Below, piece after piece: positions 44,701 to 53,757 of a DNA stretch of 64,000 nucleotides (positions are counted from its first letter, which is position 1; every line of letters starts with the position of its first letter). Location: the NCBI GenBank assembly GCA_037783415.1, contig JAZGTN010000119.1, positions 186,001 to 250,000 of the forward strand, in the 5' to 3' direction. The stretch is from Leptasterias polaris. Taxonomy: Eukaryota > Echinodermata > Asteroidea > Forcipulatida > Asteriidae. Under the pieces are notes generated by a model. It was not told the DNA's origin, searched no databases, and saw only the letters and a list, made by a program, of their open reading frames with translations. Both the position numbers and the translations under genes were made by a program.

Positions 44701-47700
44701 AATAGTTTACAAGGTGCTGTGATGCAATATGCAAAGTACAAGACCTTTTTCCTTTACATAGCAGCGATGGCGCCACATAATGGTTTACAAGGTGCTGTGA
44801 TGCAATATGCAAAGTACGATACCTTTTTCCTTTACGTAGCAGCGATGGCACCACGTAATGGTTTACAAGGTGCTGTGATGCAATATCAAACTACGATACC
44901 TTTTTCCTTTACGTAGCAGCGATGGCACCACGTAATGGTTTACAAGGTGCTGTGATGCAATATGCAAAGTACGATACCTTTTTCCTTTACGTAGCAGCGA
45001 TGGCACCACGTAATGGTTTACAAGGTGCTGTGATGCAATATTCAAAGTACAAGACCTTTTTCCTTTACGTAGCAGCGATGGCACCACATAATGGTTTACA
45101 AGGTGCTGTGATGCAATATGCAAAGTACGAGACCTTTTTCCTTTACGTAGCAGCGATGGCACCACGTAATGGTTTACAAGGTGCTGTGATGCAATATGCA
45201 AAGTACGATACCTTTTTCCTTTACGTAGCAGCGATGGCACCACGTAATGGTTTACAAGGTGCTGTGATGCAATATTCAAAGTACAAGACCTTTTTCCTTT
45301 ATGTAGCAGCGATGGCACCACGTAATGGTTTACAAGGTGCTGTGATGCAATATGCAAAGTACAAGACCTTTTTCCTTTACGTAGCAGCGATGGCACCACG
45401 TAATGGTTTACAAGGTGCTGTGATGCAATATGCAAACTACGATACCTTTTTCCTTTACGTAGCAGCGATGGCACCACGTAATGGTTTACAAGGTGCTGTG
45501 ATGCAATATGCAAAGTACAAGACCTTTTTCCTTTACGTAGCAGCGATGGCACCACGTAATGGTTTACAAGGTGCTGTGATGCAATATGCAAAGTACGATA
45601 CCTTTTTCCTTTACGTAGCAGCGATGGCACCACGTAATGGTTTACAAGGTGCTGTGATGCAATATGCAAAGTACAAGACCTTTTTCCTTTACGTAGCAGC
45701 GATGGCACCACGTAATGGTTTACAAGGTGCTGTGATGCAATATGCAAACTACGATACCTTTTTCCTTTACGTAGCAGCGATGGCACCACGTAATGGTTTA
45801 CAAGGTGCTGTGATGCAATATGCAAAGTACAAGACCTTTTTCCTTTACGTAGCAGCGATGGCACCACGTAATGGTTTACAAGGTGCTGTGATGCAATATG
45901 CAAAGTACGATACCTTTTTCCTTTACGTAGCAGCGATGGCACCACGTAATGGTTTACAAGGTGCTGTGATGCAATATGCAAAGTACGATACCTTTTTCCT
46001 TTACGTAGCAGCGATGGCACCACGTAATGGTTTACAAGGTGCTGTGATGCAATATGCAGCCAATCAAACAAGGAACACCGGGGCGAACCCCTTCTCTTTT
46101 CAATAAGTGCACTGGGCTCTTTTTTTTTTTTTAGCATTACACAACACACTGGACTTACGGCTTTAATTCCCATCCAAAGGACACAGAAATAATGGTCAAG
46201 TGTCTTGCCTAAAGGGTGTGTACAACATTGGTAAGATTGAAAATATAAATGTTCACAGATTTGCACATAACTCACATGGTATAAAGATGGTCATGGTGGA
46301 AAACTTCCCTTTGAAATAGTTTTGCTTGAAATGCCACGGTTTTTAGGAAATGAGTAAAACAATAGTCTTTATCACGCAGGATAAAATCCAATGTTTGAAA
46401 AAAAGTTAAAACATATAATGGAGTTTTTCACTGTTTTCTCATGACTCCGAAGACCGATTGAGCTTAAACTTTCACAGGTTTGTTATTTCATGTATATATT
46501 GGGTCACATCAAGTGTGGATACAGGTCTTTGACAATTACCAATGTTGTACACACCCTTTAAGGACACAAGTGTCATAACTGGGACTCGAACACACACTCT
46601 GCTGATCTTTTGCTAAACTTTCTACTCGTACTCCTTTTGTATTTGCAGGAACTGGATGTATAATTAACGCAGTCAAGACGGCTGCTCTCAGAGAACCTAT
46701 TCTGGTTGGTAAACCCAACAAATATCTCTTTGAATGTATCCAGCAAAGGTACGTAGAGTGCTGCACACTCCCTTTCTTAGTGGTACGGTCATGGATTATT
46801 TTTTTTGTCAAGGTAATACTGAGGTATTAGCAAAATTGTCATGAAATGTATAGTAAAAGTCAGCTGAATACAGTGTCTACTTGCTGAGAAAACAGCCCCC
46901 CCAAAAATGTCACAGTATTTTCACACGACATCAAATCCATCCACATTTAGCGAGGTGACAGTGGGTACCTACTGCATCTCTGGCCGCAGCATTCGCTACC
47001 GTGCACCTACCCTCGGAAATCTGAGAACAATTCATCTCAGATCCAAATGTTTTTGGGTGAAAAAAATCATCCAAACCATATTACTTCAAGGGGAATCTTT
47101 TCTCAAATTAGTTTATACTATCAACAGCTGCGGTGCTTCTCACCAAGTAAAGTTTTTATGGTCATTAATTGTTGGAGTAATAGGTGTTAATTTTTGCATC
47201 GGGGGGTAATGAATAGAATTTAGTTTTTACCCGACACGATGTGTGTTGAGCACTGTATACTCGGTACTTTCCCGAGTTCTGTGAAAAAAATCCACAGGCA
47301 AATCACTCGGGTGGGATTCGAACCCACGACCTTTGCATTGCTAGAGCAGATGCCTTACCACTAGACCACCGAGCTAGCCCGATGGCCAGAGGCGGTTCGA
47401 ATCATTGGCAGCGGGTACCGCACAATTTAATAGGTGTTAATTTTTGGAGTACTTACCAATGTATGACCTCCCACCTTTAACAACCAGCCCCTCCCCCTCC
47501 ACCCATAAATTGAGCAAATTGAAATATCTCTAACAAATATTTACGTTTCATGCCCAATGATCAGACACAAAGATGTAGTTCCCGAACGTACCCTCATCGT
47601 GGGCGACTCCCTCGGAACGGATATCCTTCTTGGAAGGAATTGCGGGATGAAGACGCTGTTTGTCTTGTCTGGAATCTCAACACTGGAGGAGGTTAGGCAC

Positions 47701-47802
47701 AACCAGGCTAGCAACTCAATCGAAGATCAAAAGCTCGTCCCGGATTTCTACCTACCTTCCATTAAAGAGCTTGGGGATCTGATTAGTAAAATAAAGTCGT
47801 AG
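34691..47802 (+). CDS. PGP: HAD-type phosphoglycolate / pyridoxal phosphatase (PGP/PDXP family)
   Basis: Exons 34691-34772, 36434-36501, 37445-37540, 38221-38361, 39884-39940, then 6a 40449-40599 or 6b 40673-40826, 46649-46748, 47565-47802 (TAG 47800). The product is 310 or 311 residues, close to human PGP (321). HAD motifs are all present: motif I LFDCDGVIW (D25, D27), motif II ITNNST (T58), motif III VGKPNKYLF (K220) and motif IV VGDSLGTDILLG (D246, D251). The C2-type cap lies between motifs II and III. Family members dephosphorylate 2-phosphoglycolate/glycerol-3-phosphate (PGP) or pyridoxal 5'-phosphate and cofilin (PDXP), with Mg2+, in the cytosol. Splice phases agree throughout only if exactly one of 6a or 6b is used. 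The intron between 40827 and 46648 holds a 3.7-kb minisatellite. I assign the symbol from overall similarity; this gene may predate the PGP/PDXP split, so either name could be used. Confidence 0.93.
34992..35855. mobile_element. MITE, GGGCC-AATTTCATAGAGC family, split by a younger element
   Basis: The left end GGGCCTAAT (34992-35000) and the continuation TAATTTCATAGAGCTGCTTA (35511 on) belong together. The right end is near 35855 (GGCAGAGCC). The split is the insertion at 35001-35510. Confidence 0.7.
35001..35510. mobile_element. GC-rich non-autonomous DNA element with ~43-bp terminal inverted repeats
   Basis: Ends pair as GCACGTATCAATTGTAGTCC / GGATTACAATTGATATGTGC and continue through CCGGCCCTGGGGGACCCGGG. 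The inside is GC-rich with repeats of GGGACAATAGCGG and GTTGTACAAATTGTTTCCCC. TAAT is duplicated at both borders (34997-35000 and 35511-35514). It lies in intron 1 of the PGP-family gene and is not a CpG-island promoter. Confidence 0.85.
36181..36410. mobile_element. MITE, AATAGACCNTTCCCA family
   Basis: Inverted ends AATAGACCATTCCCA / TGGGAAGGTCTATT. The window's last 16 bases (AATAGACCCTTCCCACG) look like the left end of another copy. Confidence 0.75.
37920..38150 (-). mobile_element. tRNA-Glu-like repeat element
   Basis: Reverse copy; CCACTAGACCACCGAG and GATTTGGACCCACGACC mark the boxes. A short fragment lies at 41350-41440. Confidence 0.7.
38374..38695. mobile_element. GC-rich MITE, AAGCCCTTTTCACAC family
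   Basis: Left AAGCCCTTTTCACAC, right TTGAAAAAGGGCTT, inside rich in CCCGGGG-type words. It starts 13 bases downstream of the donor of the PGP-family exon 38221-38361. Confidence 0.7.
40449..40599 (+). CDS. PGP: alternative cap exon 6a of the PGP-family gene
   Basis: The exon is 151 bp, enters in phase 0 and leaves in phase 1, with acceptor CCCCCTGTAG and donor G|GTAAGA. It encodes VRAVIVSYDVHISYLKIF...FIATEMDGRNHYPG...KPG. It is a clear paralogue of the exon 74 bases downstream, yet differs where the family is most constrained: GFD becomes SYD and GTN-x-D becomes ATE-x-D, followed by Asn-His rather than a hydrophobic residue. PDXP has ATD-x-D followed by Trp-His at this place, so 6a leans towards the PDXP type. 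Confidence 0.88.
40673..40826 (+). CDS. PGP: alternative cap exon 6b of the PGP-family gene
   Basis: The exon is 154 bp, phase 0 in and phase 1 out, with acceptor TTTGTCAAAAG and donor G|GTAAAC. It encodes VNAVCVGFDREFTYMKVL...FIGTNTDCRFPP...LPG. This matches the classical PGP cap (GFD-x-x-F-x-YMK, GTN-x-D followed by a hydrophobic residue) better than 6a. Used after 6a instead of replacing it, the frame shifts and stops within 27 codons at a TAA near 40747. Confidence 0.9.
42111..42293. mobile_element. MITE, GGGCCCAATTTCATAGAGC family
   Basis: Complete copy directly beside the SINE that hosts the minisatellite. Confidence 0.85.
42395..46058. repeat. 78-bp minisatellite, 47 copies
   Basis: The array spans 3664 bases, which equals 47 x 78 minus two single-base deletions (at about 43250 and 44887). 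Each unit begins AAGTACAAGACC and ends GTGATGCAATATGCA. Copies differ at a few sites only (AAGTACAAG/GATACC, CACGTAAT/CACATAAT, TTACGTAG/TTATGTAG). With 78 divisible by three and no stop in one frame per strand, the array reads open for hundreds of codons on both strands. It lies in the intron before the seventh exon of the PGP-family gene and has no start context or codon bias, so I treat it as non-coding. Confidence 0.97.
46210..46561. mobile_element. MITE, AAGGGTGTGTACAACATTGG family
   Basis: Terminal inverted repeats start AAAGGGTGTGTACAACATTG and end with the complement. The element splits the SINE at 42304-46610 (TTGCCTAA / GGACACAAG), showing it is younger than that SINE. Confidence 0.85.
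47178..47447 (-). mobile_element. tRNA-Glu-like repeat element with terminal direct repeats
   Basis: Reverse copy. AATAGGTGTTAATTTTTG occurs at both ends (about 47179 and 47430). Because other copies carry the same end word, it may be part of the element and not a target duplication. Confidence 0.7.
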
Positions 47803-47909
47803 ACAATCGAGTCTTATAACGTTGGTATTTAAGAAGATCTCGACCATGATGGGATGGTACATCGTTGGTTTGGGAGAGACAAAGTTCATTCATCGCCTCT
47901 AAGTTTTTT

Positions 47910-47915
47910 AATAAA
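47910..47915 (+). promoter_or_regulatory. poly(A) signal of the PGP-family gene
   Basis: AATAAA lies 108 bases after the stop codon, at a normal distance for a short 3' UTR. Confidence 0.55.
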
Positions 47916-48465
47916 CACACCATACGCAATCACATAACTCTTCTTTTTTTTTACATCCATGTGGATACATCTTTTGTTTTTTTGCTTTGTCCCTGTAGTT
48001 AACAACCTCCCTTAGAGTTTGTACATTGAGACCTTTTGCTTTCCCCTTTTCTGTTTTGTTTCAACTGTCCTGACTGTGGCAATTTGAAGACGGGCGAGCA
48101 ACTCCACCCTAGATCTAAAAAGTAAAGTAAAGTCATAGATGAGTCGGTCTTATAACTTTATCAAGAAGATCTTGGCCTACATGCGATTGTGTGTCATCGT
48201 TTTTTTATTTATAAATTATGAGATATCGTCTAACATCACAAGGCTGCGGACGGCCACTTCAAGGTGAGGTCTACACTTAGCTGATTTGGGCTGTCGACCC
48301 AAATCAACTGTCACTAGGGGCATGTTGCCACCTACTCCTGGGGCTGAAACAGGGTTACCCCCTTCACAGCCTGTAAGGGTGTAGGCATGGGTATCATCCA
48401 CTAGGAATCTAGGAGCCTGGCTGGTAGAGCAGAATACACTACCTTCCCAATTTGTTATGAAGCAA

Positions 48466-48585
48466 TTGGTATTAAGTGCCTTGGCCTTGGTCAAGGGCAT
48501 CCGGGATTCGAACCCACACTCTGCTGTTGACAACACCTGAGCTTGGGTCTGTTGAAGTAGACCACCCCGCCACGACATGCCAGAC
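48466..48585 (-). mobile_element. tRNA-Leu-derived SINE head fragment
   Basis: Reverse orientation; GGGATTCGAACCCACACTC and CCACGACATGCC mark the tRNA-like ends. Confidence 0.7.
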
Positions 48586-48655
48586 ATCATTTTTTGGGAG
48601 AAGAAATTAATTCCTCACCTCTATTTTTTTTTCTACACAAACCACACGGCCAATC

Positions 48656-48837
48656 TGGGCTAACTTTCATACAGCTGCTTTAAGCAGAAATCATTGTTTA
48701 AAATATTTCTGATAAGCAAAAATGAGTGGGATACCAGTCACAAAATGTACATGTGGCATAATGTTTTGCCTGGTAACCTTATTCTGGTAAGCATAATTTA
48801 GTTTTTCCCTACTTTTTTTGAAGCAGATCTATGAATT
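48656..48837. mobile_element. MITE, GGGCCCAATTTCATAGAGC family, degenerate
   Basis: Shares GCTGCTTTAAGCAGAAATC, the ATACCAGTCAC core and the CTTATTCTGGTAAGCA part with 9722-9916, but both ends are mutated. Confidence 0.65.
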
Positions 48838-48937
48838 AACAAGCCCCTTTTTAAAAAGTAAAAACAGCCAAGGAAAGTTAATGTAGTTTCGGCAGAGATT
48901 TTTTATATGTTAATTCTGACATAATGTGCTTGTTGCT

Positions 48938-49112
48938 ATAGACCTTATGCATTGACGTCACCAAGCCGCCATCTTAGAGGTAAACTGATGATGAAACAAT
49001 GGAAACGCGCTGATTTGTACGCGCGGCGCACAGGATTGGCCAATGAACATCTTCCTTTTGACCTCTAGGTGAGGGCGCCCTACTCAAATGACGTCATATG
49101 CATAAGGTCTAT
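48938..49112. mobile_element. MITE with TGACGTCA in both ends
   Basis: Inverted ends ATAGACCTTATGCATTGACG / complement with CATATGCATAAGGTCTAT. Each end contains TGACGTCA, a perfect CRE core. Confidence 0.75.
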
Positions 49113-49310
49113 TGTGGCAGGTTCAAGAAGAGGTTGAAGAAAAGGGAGAAGGAATAACAAATAATATTGAATTGGGGACTTTTTTTTGTAGACTGAAAAC
49201 TTTTTCTGTGGAGGATTGGTCCGGTAATAATCTTCATAATCAGTGAGCTTTTAATTTTTGGTAATTGCAAATTTGAATTTACATGAGATATTAAACTTGT
49301 TTTTCTATGG

Positions 49311-49680
49311 GGTGTCGTGGCCGAGTGGATAAGAGCACCGAACTCAAGCTCTGGTGTTTCTGTTCAGCAGAGTGTGGGTTCGAGTCCCGGTCGTGACACT
49401 TGTGTCCCTGAGCAAGACACTTAACTATAATTGCTTCTCTCCACCCAGGGGTAAAATGGGTACCTGTGAGGGCAGAGATGGTTCTTGTGATGGATTTAGC
49501 CTAGTAGCGCATATATCGCAGCACAGGCTGTATACTCCCCAGGGAGCTGAGATGGTTTCAGGATTGGAATAAAATGGCCCAGTGACCAGGGGTAATAATA
49601 TGCGCCTCGGAATAGGCTACCTAGATAGATGGCGCTTTATAAATGCTTGATATTATTATTATTATTATTATTCTTATTTT
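49311..49680 (+). mobile_element. tRNA-Leu-derived SINE, full head and ATT tail
   Basis: Head GGTGTCGTGGCCGAGTGG, B box GGGTTCGAGTCCCGG, tail (ATT)n at 49651-49671. The middle differs from the 28882 copy, so it is a different subfamily. Confidence 0.85.
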
Positions 49681-50427
49681 GAACTACGAACTGTTATTCA
49701 TGATCATCATGTAGATGCTGTAACCACTGATACAACTTGACAATAGTAGGTATGATGAGAGACTTTGGTGGCAGCAGACTTACCAGGTAAATTTTCAATT
49801 GTTCGCACTGTTTTGAGCATGTGCACTTTTTCAAGAACAATGGACATGCCTGGCAAGTCTACTGCCACCTATTGTTAGAAAAGTCTCCCATTATCATAAT
49901 AAAAAATCTATACGTTTTGGCCAGTAGTTACCCAAAGTACAGGAGCAGGGCATGACAGTCTGTATAACTGCAAATAGTTGTCTAAGACACAAAGACCTTG
50001 ACGAAAGGCTAAGTTCATCAAGGCGTTTTCTTCTTGTCAACTATTTGTTTCTTTTTGTATATTTAGTATTAGCAGACTTTTGAGTCGCATTGTTTGAGTA
50101 CACTTTTGTTAATCTTGGCTGCAACTGATTGTTTTTTGAGAACTGGCCGAATAAATAATAATAATAATACATGCATCCCACCATATTTGTTTGTGTGTGT
50201 GTGTGTGTAATACTGTGTTTCTCGTATTATGGTACGAGTGTGAAAAATAAAGTGTACATCAAATTATTTTTTCGTCATTTTATTTCAGTCATATTATCAT
50301 AATTTAAGAATGAACTTCAACTTTCCTGTTCTCAAATAAAGAGATCCATGTAGTTGAATTTGTGATGTCATTGGATTTTTTAGAATGTTGACAAGTTTAG
50401 CACTGGATGGGTATCAAATACGAAGAC

Positions 50428-50488
50428 TGTAATGTATTCACTTTAATCACGTCTGCCACTTTAAGAGTTACGCATGCGCATTCCAGTT
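50428..50488 (+). repeat. 61-bp inverted repeat, left arm
   Basis: Starts TGTAATGTATTCACTTTAAT and ends GCGCATTCCAGTT. It is a perfect inverted match to 51609-51669, immediately bordering the LINE fragment. Confidence 0.92.
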
Positions 50489-51608
50489 GTGTTTCTAATC
50501 ATTAATGCAACTTATAACACAAATGGTATTGCACTCCCTATATAACACATTGATTGGATCTTATCTTCATTATGGGATACTTGCTTGGGGAGCTAGTTCT
50601 GCTACTAATCTCAATCGACTTCTTATCTTGCAGAAACGAGCTCTTCGTATTATTAATTTTGCAGATTTTAACGCACATTCAGACCCCCTTTTCATCAAAT
50701 ATAATACTTTAAAAGTGAAAGATATTTATCGCCTACAGCTTGGGTCCCTGATGTATCGGCTGTCCTGCAAAAATTTACCTCCTGCAATTAATTAAATCAA
50801 TTTTTTCTTTAAATTCAGATGTTCATTCTCATTTTACCCGCCAAGCTTCTAATTTTCATATTCCTTACACTCGTACTTCCCTTGCTCGTAAAACGATTAA
50901 ACATGAGGGACCCATGCTGTGGAACGTGCTTAATGAACACCTTAGAGTTTCCAAAAGTGTATCTATCTTTAACCGTGTCTTTAAATCTGACACGTTGGAA
51001 TCTTATTTGTAGATGAGTGAACAGATATGTATGAATTTACCATGTACTTATTATCTAAACATGTACATGTACAGTGCTGACCGGGAATGGGTGGTCCCCT
51101 CCGCCGGGGATCCTCGCCCACATTGCCCATTTCCAAGCTTGTTTTTCCCTTGGTGGTATTATATCCTCTGGGTGTGATCACTCTGTTTCGGTCGGTACAA
51201 CTAGCAGACCTGCAAGGCCGTTGTGTTTAGTTTTTGTCCAGTGTTTTGTTTACGTCCTTTGTTCTATTTGTTGTTTAGTGTTTAGTTAAATTTATCATTG
51301 AGTTTACATGCATGTGCATTGAGATATATTTTTACTATTTTTTGAACTCGCCTCGCCCTCGGACCTTTTGGTTCGTCGAAGTGTAATTAATATGTGTCTC
51401 AATGCAAATGCATGTCTTTAGGGACCATTGCCTACAAGCTCTGCTTCTAAAATGGATCCCTCTGCGGTATCATATTTATTTTCATCTTGATATATCTTTA
51501 CTGTATTGTATTCTTTAAACTGATCGCTCTTGAGTGATAATGTATAGTTTTTAGTTGTTGATCTGTGGTAAATAAAATGAACCTATGAACCGGCCCTATG
51601 AACCTATG
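50489..51608 (+). mobile_element. 3' fragment of a non-LTR retrotransposon (LINE) reverse transcriptase
   Basis: Coding remnants at 50505-50792 (SYLHYGILAWGASS, LLILQKRALRIINFAD, DIYRLQLGSLMYR) and, in a second frame, 50817-51013 (NFHIPYTRTSLARKTIKHEG, GPMLWNVLNEHL, SIFNRVFKSD) are the C-terminal part of a jockey/L2-type ORF2. A frameshift and a 5' truncation make it inactive. The 3' end carries CCTATGAAC repeats (51575-51610). Confidence 0.85.
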
Positions 51609-51669
51609 AACTGGAATGCGCATGCGTAACTCTTAAAGTGGCAGACGTGATTAAAGTGAATACATTACA
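51609..51669 (-). repeat. 61-bp inverted repeat, right arm
   Basis: Starts AACTGGAATGCGCATGCGTA and ends GTGAATACATTACA; perfect complement of 50428-50488. Confidence 0.92.
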
Positions 51670-52029
51670 AAGACATACACGGTTGTATTTCAGCGTGAGG
51701 AATAGAGACAATTGTTATTTCCCCCCAACTTGTATAAGGATTCCAAGTGTTAAAATGCATACAACACTAAAACCATCGACCTCGAGCCCGTCTTTAAATT
51801 TACATAATACATCCATGGCTTAGAGAAGAAAATTCATTTTGTGGTGCATGATCATGTTGACATTTATGGTCTAGGTTTCGAAAATTAATAATCATAATTA
51901 ATTAAATTGTTTACGGCAAGCGAAATATGCAGTGGTGGGATCAGCAAATGTTTTGTTGTCTTTTGGCTTTTTAACACATTTCTGCCAAAAATACATTTCT
52001 GGAATATTGGTTCTTTGACTTCCACACTC

Positions 52030-52220
52030 ATAAGGTTTATCGCGATTCAGAATCGCAATGGATCATGGGAGGGGCAGAGGGGGCAAATGCTACAGTCGGT
52101 CCAGAATATTGCGAGTCGGTCGTCGTGCGCGAGTTCCCGGATTGCCCCTTTTCACTACACTATCATGCGCGGCAAAACAGCGCCCTCTCTTGGTATTTTG
52201 CTATTCGCGATAAACCTTAT
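52030..52220. mobile_element. MITE, ATAAGGTTTATCGCGA family
   Basis: Perfect 16-bp inverted ends ATAAGGTTTATCGCGA / TCGCGATAAACCTTAT. Confidence 0.8.
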
Positions 52221-53757
52221 TGTCTAAGAATATTTCATGCATGAAAATGATGGCTTTAAGATCATGTATCCTCCCCTGTCCGGTTTTCGATGTAGTATGC
52301 CTTTTTCTTTGAATTGAAAAAAAATCAAAATATCCCATAATCAACTGATGCCCTAATTACCTTCTTTTGTTTATAAGAAATATGCAAACATATATTAAAA
52401 CGTGGTGGACATTGAAACTTTCACACCACGCACCGATCTTCGATGACTTCAATAGCGTCCCATTTGTTTTGAGTTTGACCTGTTTTCGATGCAAACAATA
52501 AAGTATGGTGTCCGGGTGAAGCCATACGTGAAAGAAACATCTGCAGTGACTACAAGTCTTCTGTGAGACTTAGTGTATGACTCTATAGCCAGCAGTTTTC
52601 TTCATTTTATTCAACATATTTTTTATTTAGTTTTAAAAATAACCATGGTATTTTTCACAAACTTAAAAAAAATAAAAATAAAAATAAAAATGTAAATAAT
52701 TCTTGGCTTTCAAATCTTATTTTTATTTAGTTTTGTGTCTTTTTATGTTTCTTAACATTTATAATAAAGCATATAAATAAACAGTGATAATCGAATCACA
52801 AAGCTGATGTTTAAATTTTAATATTAATAACAAAAATGATAGAGTGTTACAAATAAAAATTATCCAGACTATTAGAAAATGATATAAGGCACGTGGCTTC
52901 TTTAAGCCTCTGTATTTTTTTCCCCAGAATGCTCAGCAGAATGTTCAGTCACATGATTTGATCATCGTGAATTGTGAATTGAAAAAGTGTTTGATGAAAC
53001 TTTTTCGGTGGGAATTTTTTTTTTTATGGCCCCGACAGTATGACATATTTTTGTACCTTGCAGAAATGCCTAAAATACCACAACTTTTTGCATAACAAGT
53101 GCAACTAACCAGTGGAGCCTTTACATGTTTCTAAGTTTTGGTCAAATGAGAGGAGACTCTTTGCTTGGCAAGTCAAACCACAAAAATTGTATCTAGGGAC
53201 TGTTTACATCGCGTGCAGAGAGGTAAAAGATTTGCCTCGATTTCAGGGACGCCCTGAATACAGGGCGTCCTACGATAGATTGACCCCAAAGTTTGTTGCC
53301 ATAAAAAACAATATCCTTTCAATGTTTTATCGCCTTGATAAAAAAAGGACAAGCTCAATACTCGGACTAGAAACTAACGGGAAAATATTGTTTAGCTAAA
53401 GTGAAGCTTTTGGTAAGCATAATTTTGTTGCGCGTAATAGTAACTATTATACTCTCTTTAACGAGAACCGTCGTATAAAAAAATAAGGGGAAGTCCCTTT
53501 TAGACCGAGAGTAGAGCTTGAAAATAGCCAAGCTACCTCAGTCGTTTCAGTATTGTAATTTGTCATTATTTTAATGAGTCAATACTGAAAATACATTATG
53601 ATCTAGTACCGTATGGCAGACATTGATGACACTCCCTTCGTTTTGACCCAAAAGCTGAAGGGTCGAACGACAAATATGACTAGTGTAGTATAACTTGTTA
53701 CAACATTCACACTACGTTTACATACATGTACATGATTTACCAGCTATATCCGTAAAG

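Larger units (their letters stand above)
42304..46610 (-). mobile_element. tRNA-Leu-type SINE (minus orientation) that hosts the minisatellite
   Basis: Left of the array, 42304-42394 reads as the reverse complement of the SINE 3' part (ATTATT tail, GCGCT, then CCTGCATGGTATGTGGAGC). Right of it, 46059-46209 and 46562-46610 continue the same element (ATTGGCTGC complement, GTGCACTT complement, and the GGGACTCGAAC box). The intact relative at 61884-62254 contains a single copy of the segment that is repeated 47 times here. A MITE at 46210-46561 interrupts the right part. Confidence 0.85.
47916..53757. other. intergenic region between the PGP-family and ApoL-like genes
   Basis: Contains the MITEs, SINEs and LINE fragment listed separately. 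A 95-codon open frame at 53112-53399 has no recognisable domain and includes a 10-bp stem hairpin (GGACGCCCTG, loop AATA) at about 53247. I do not call it a gene. Confidence 0.5.

Noticed and set aside
42395..46058. Possible CRISPR-like or protein repeat locus
   Set aside because: There are no unique spacers between repeats, the genome is animal, and the unit traces to a SINE.
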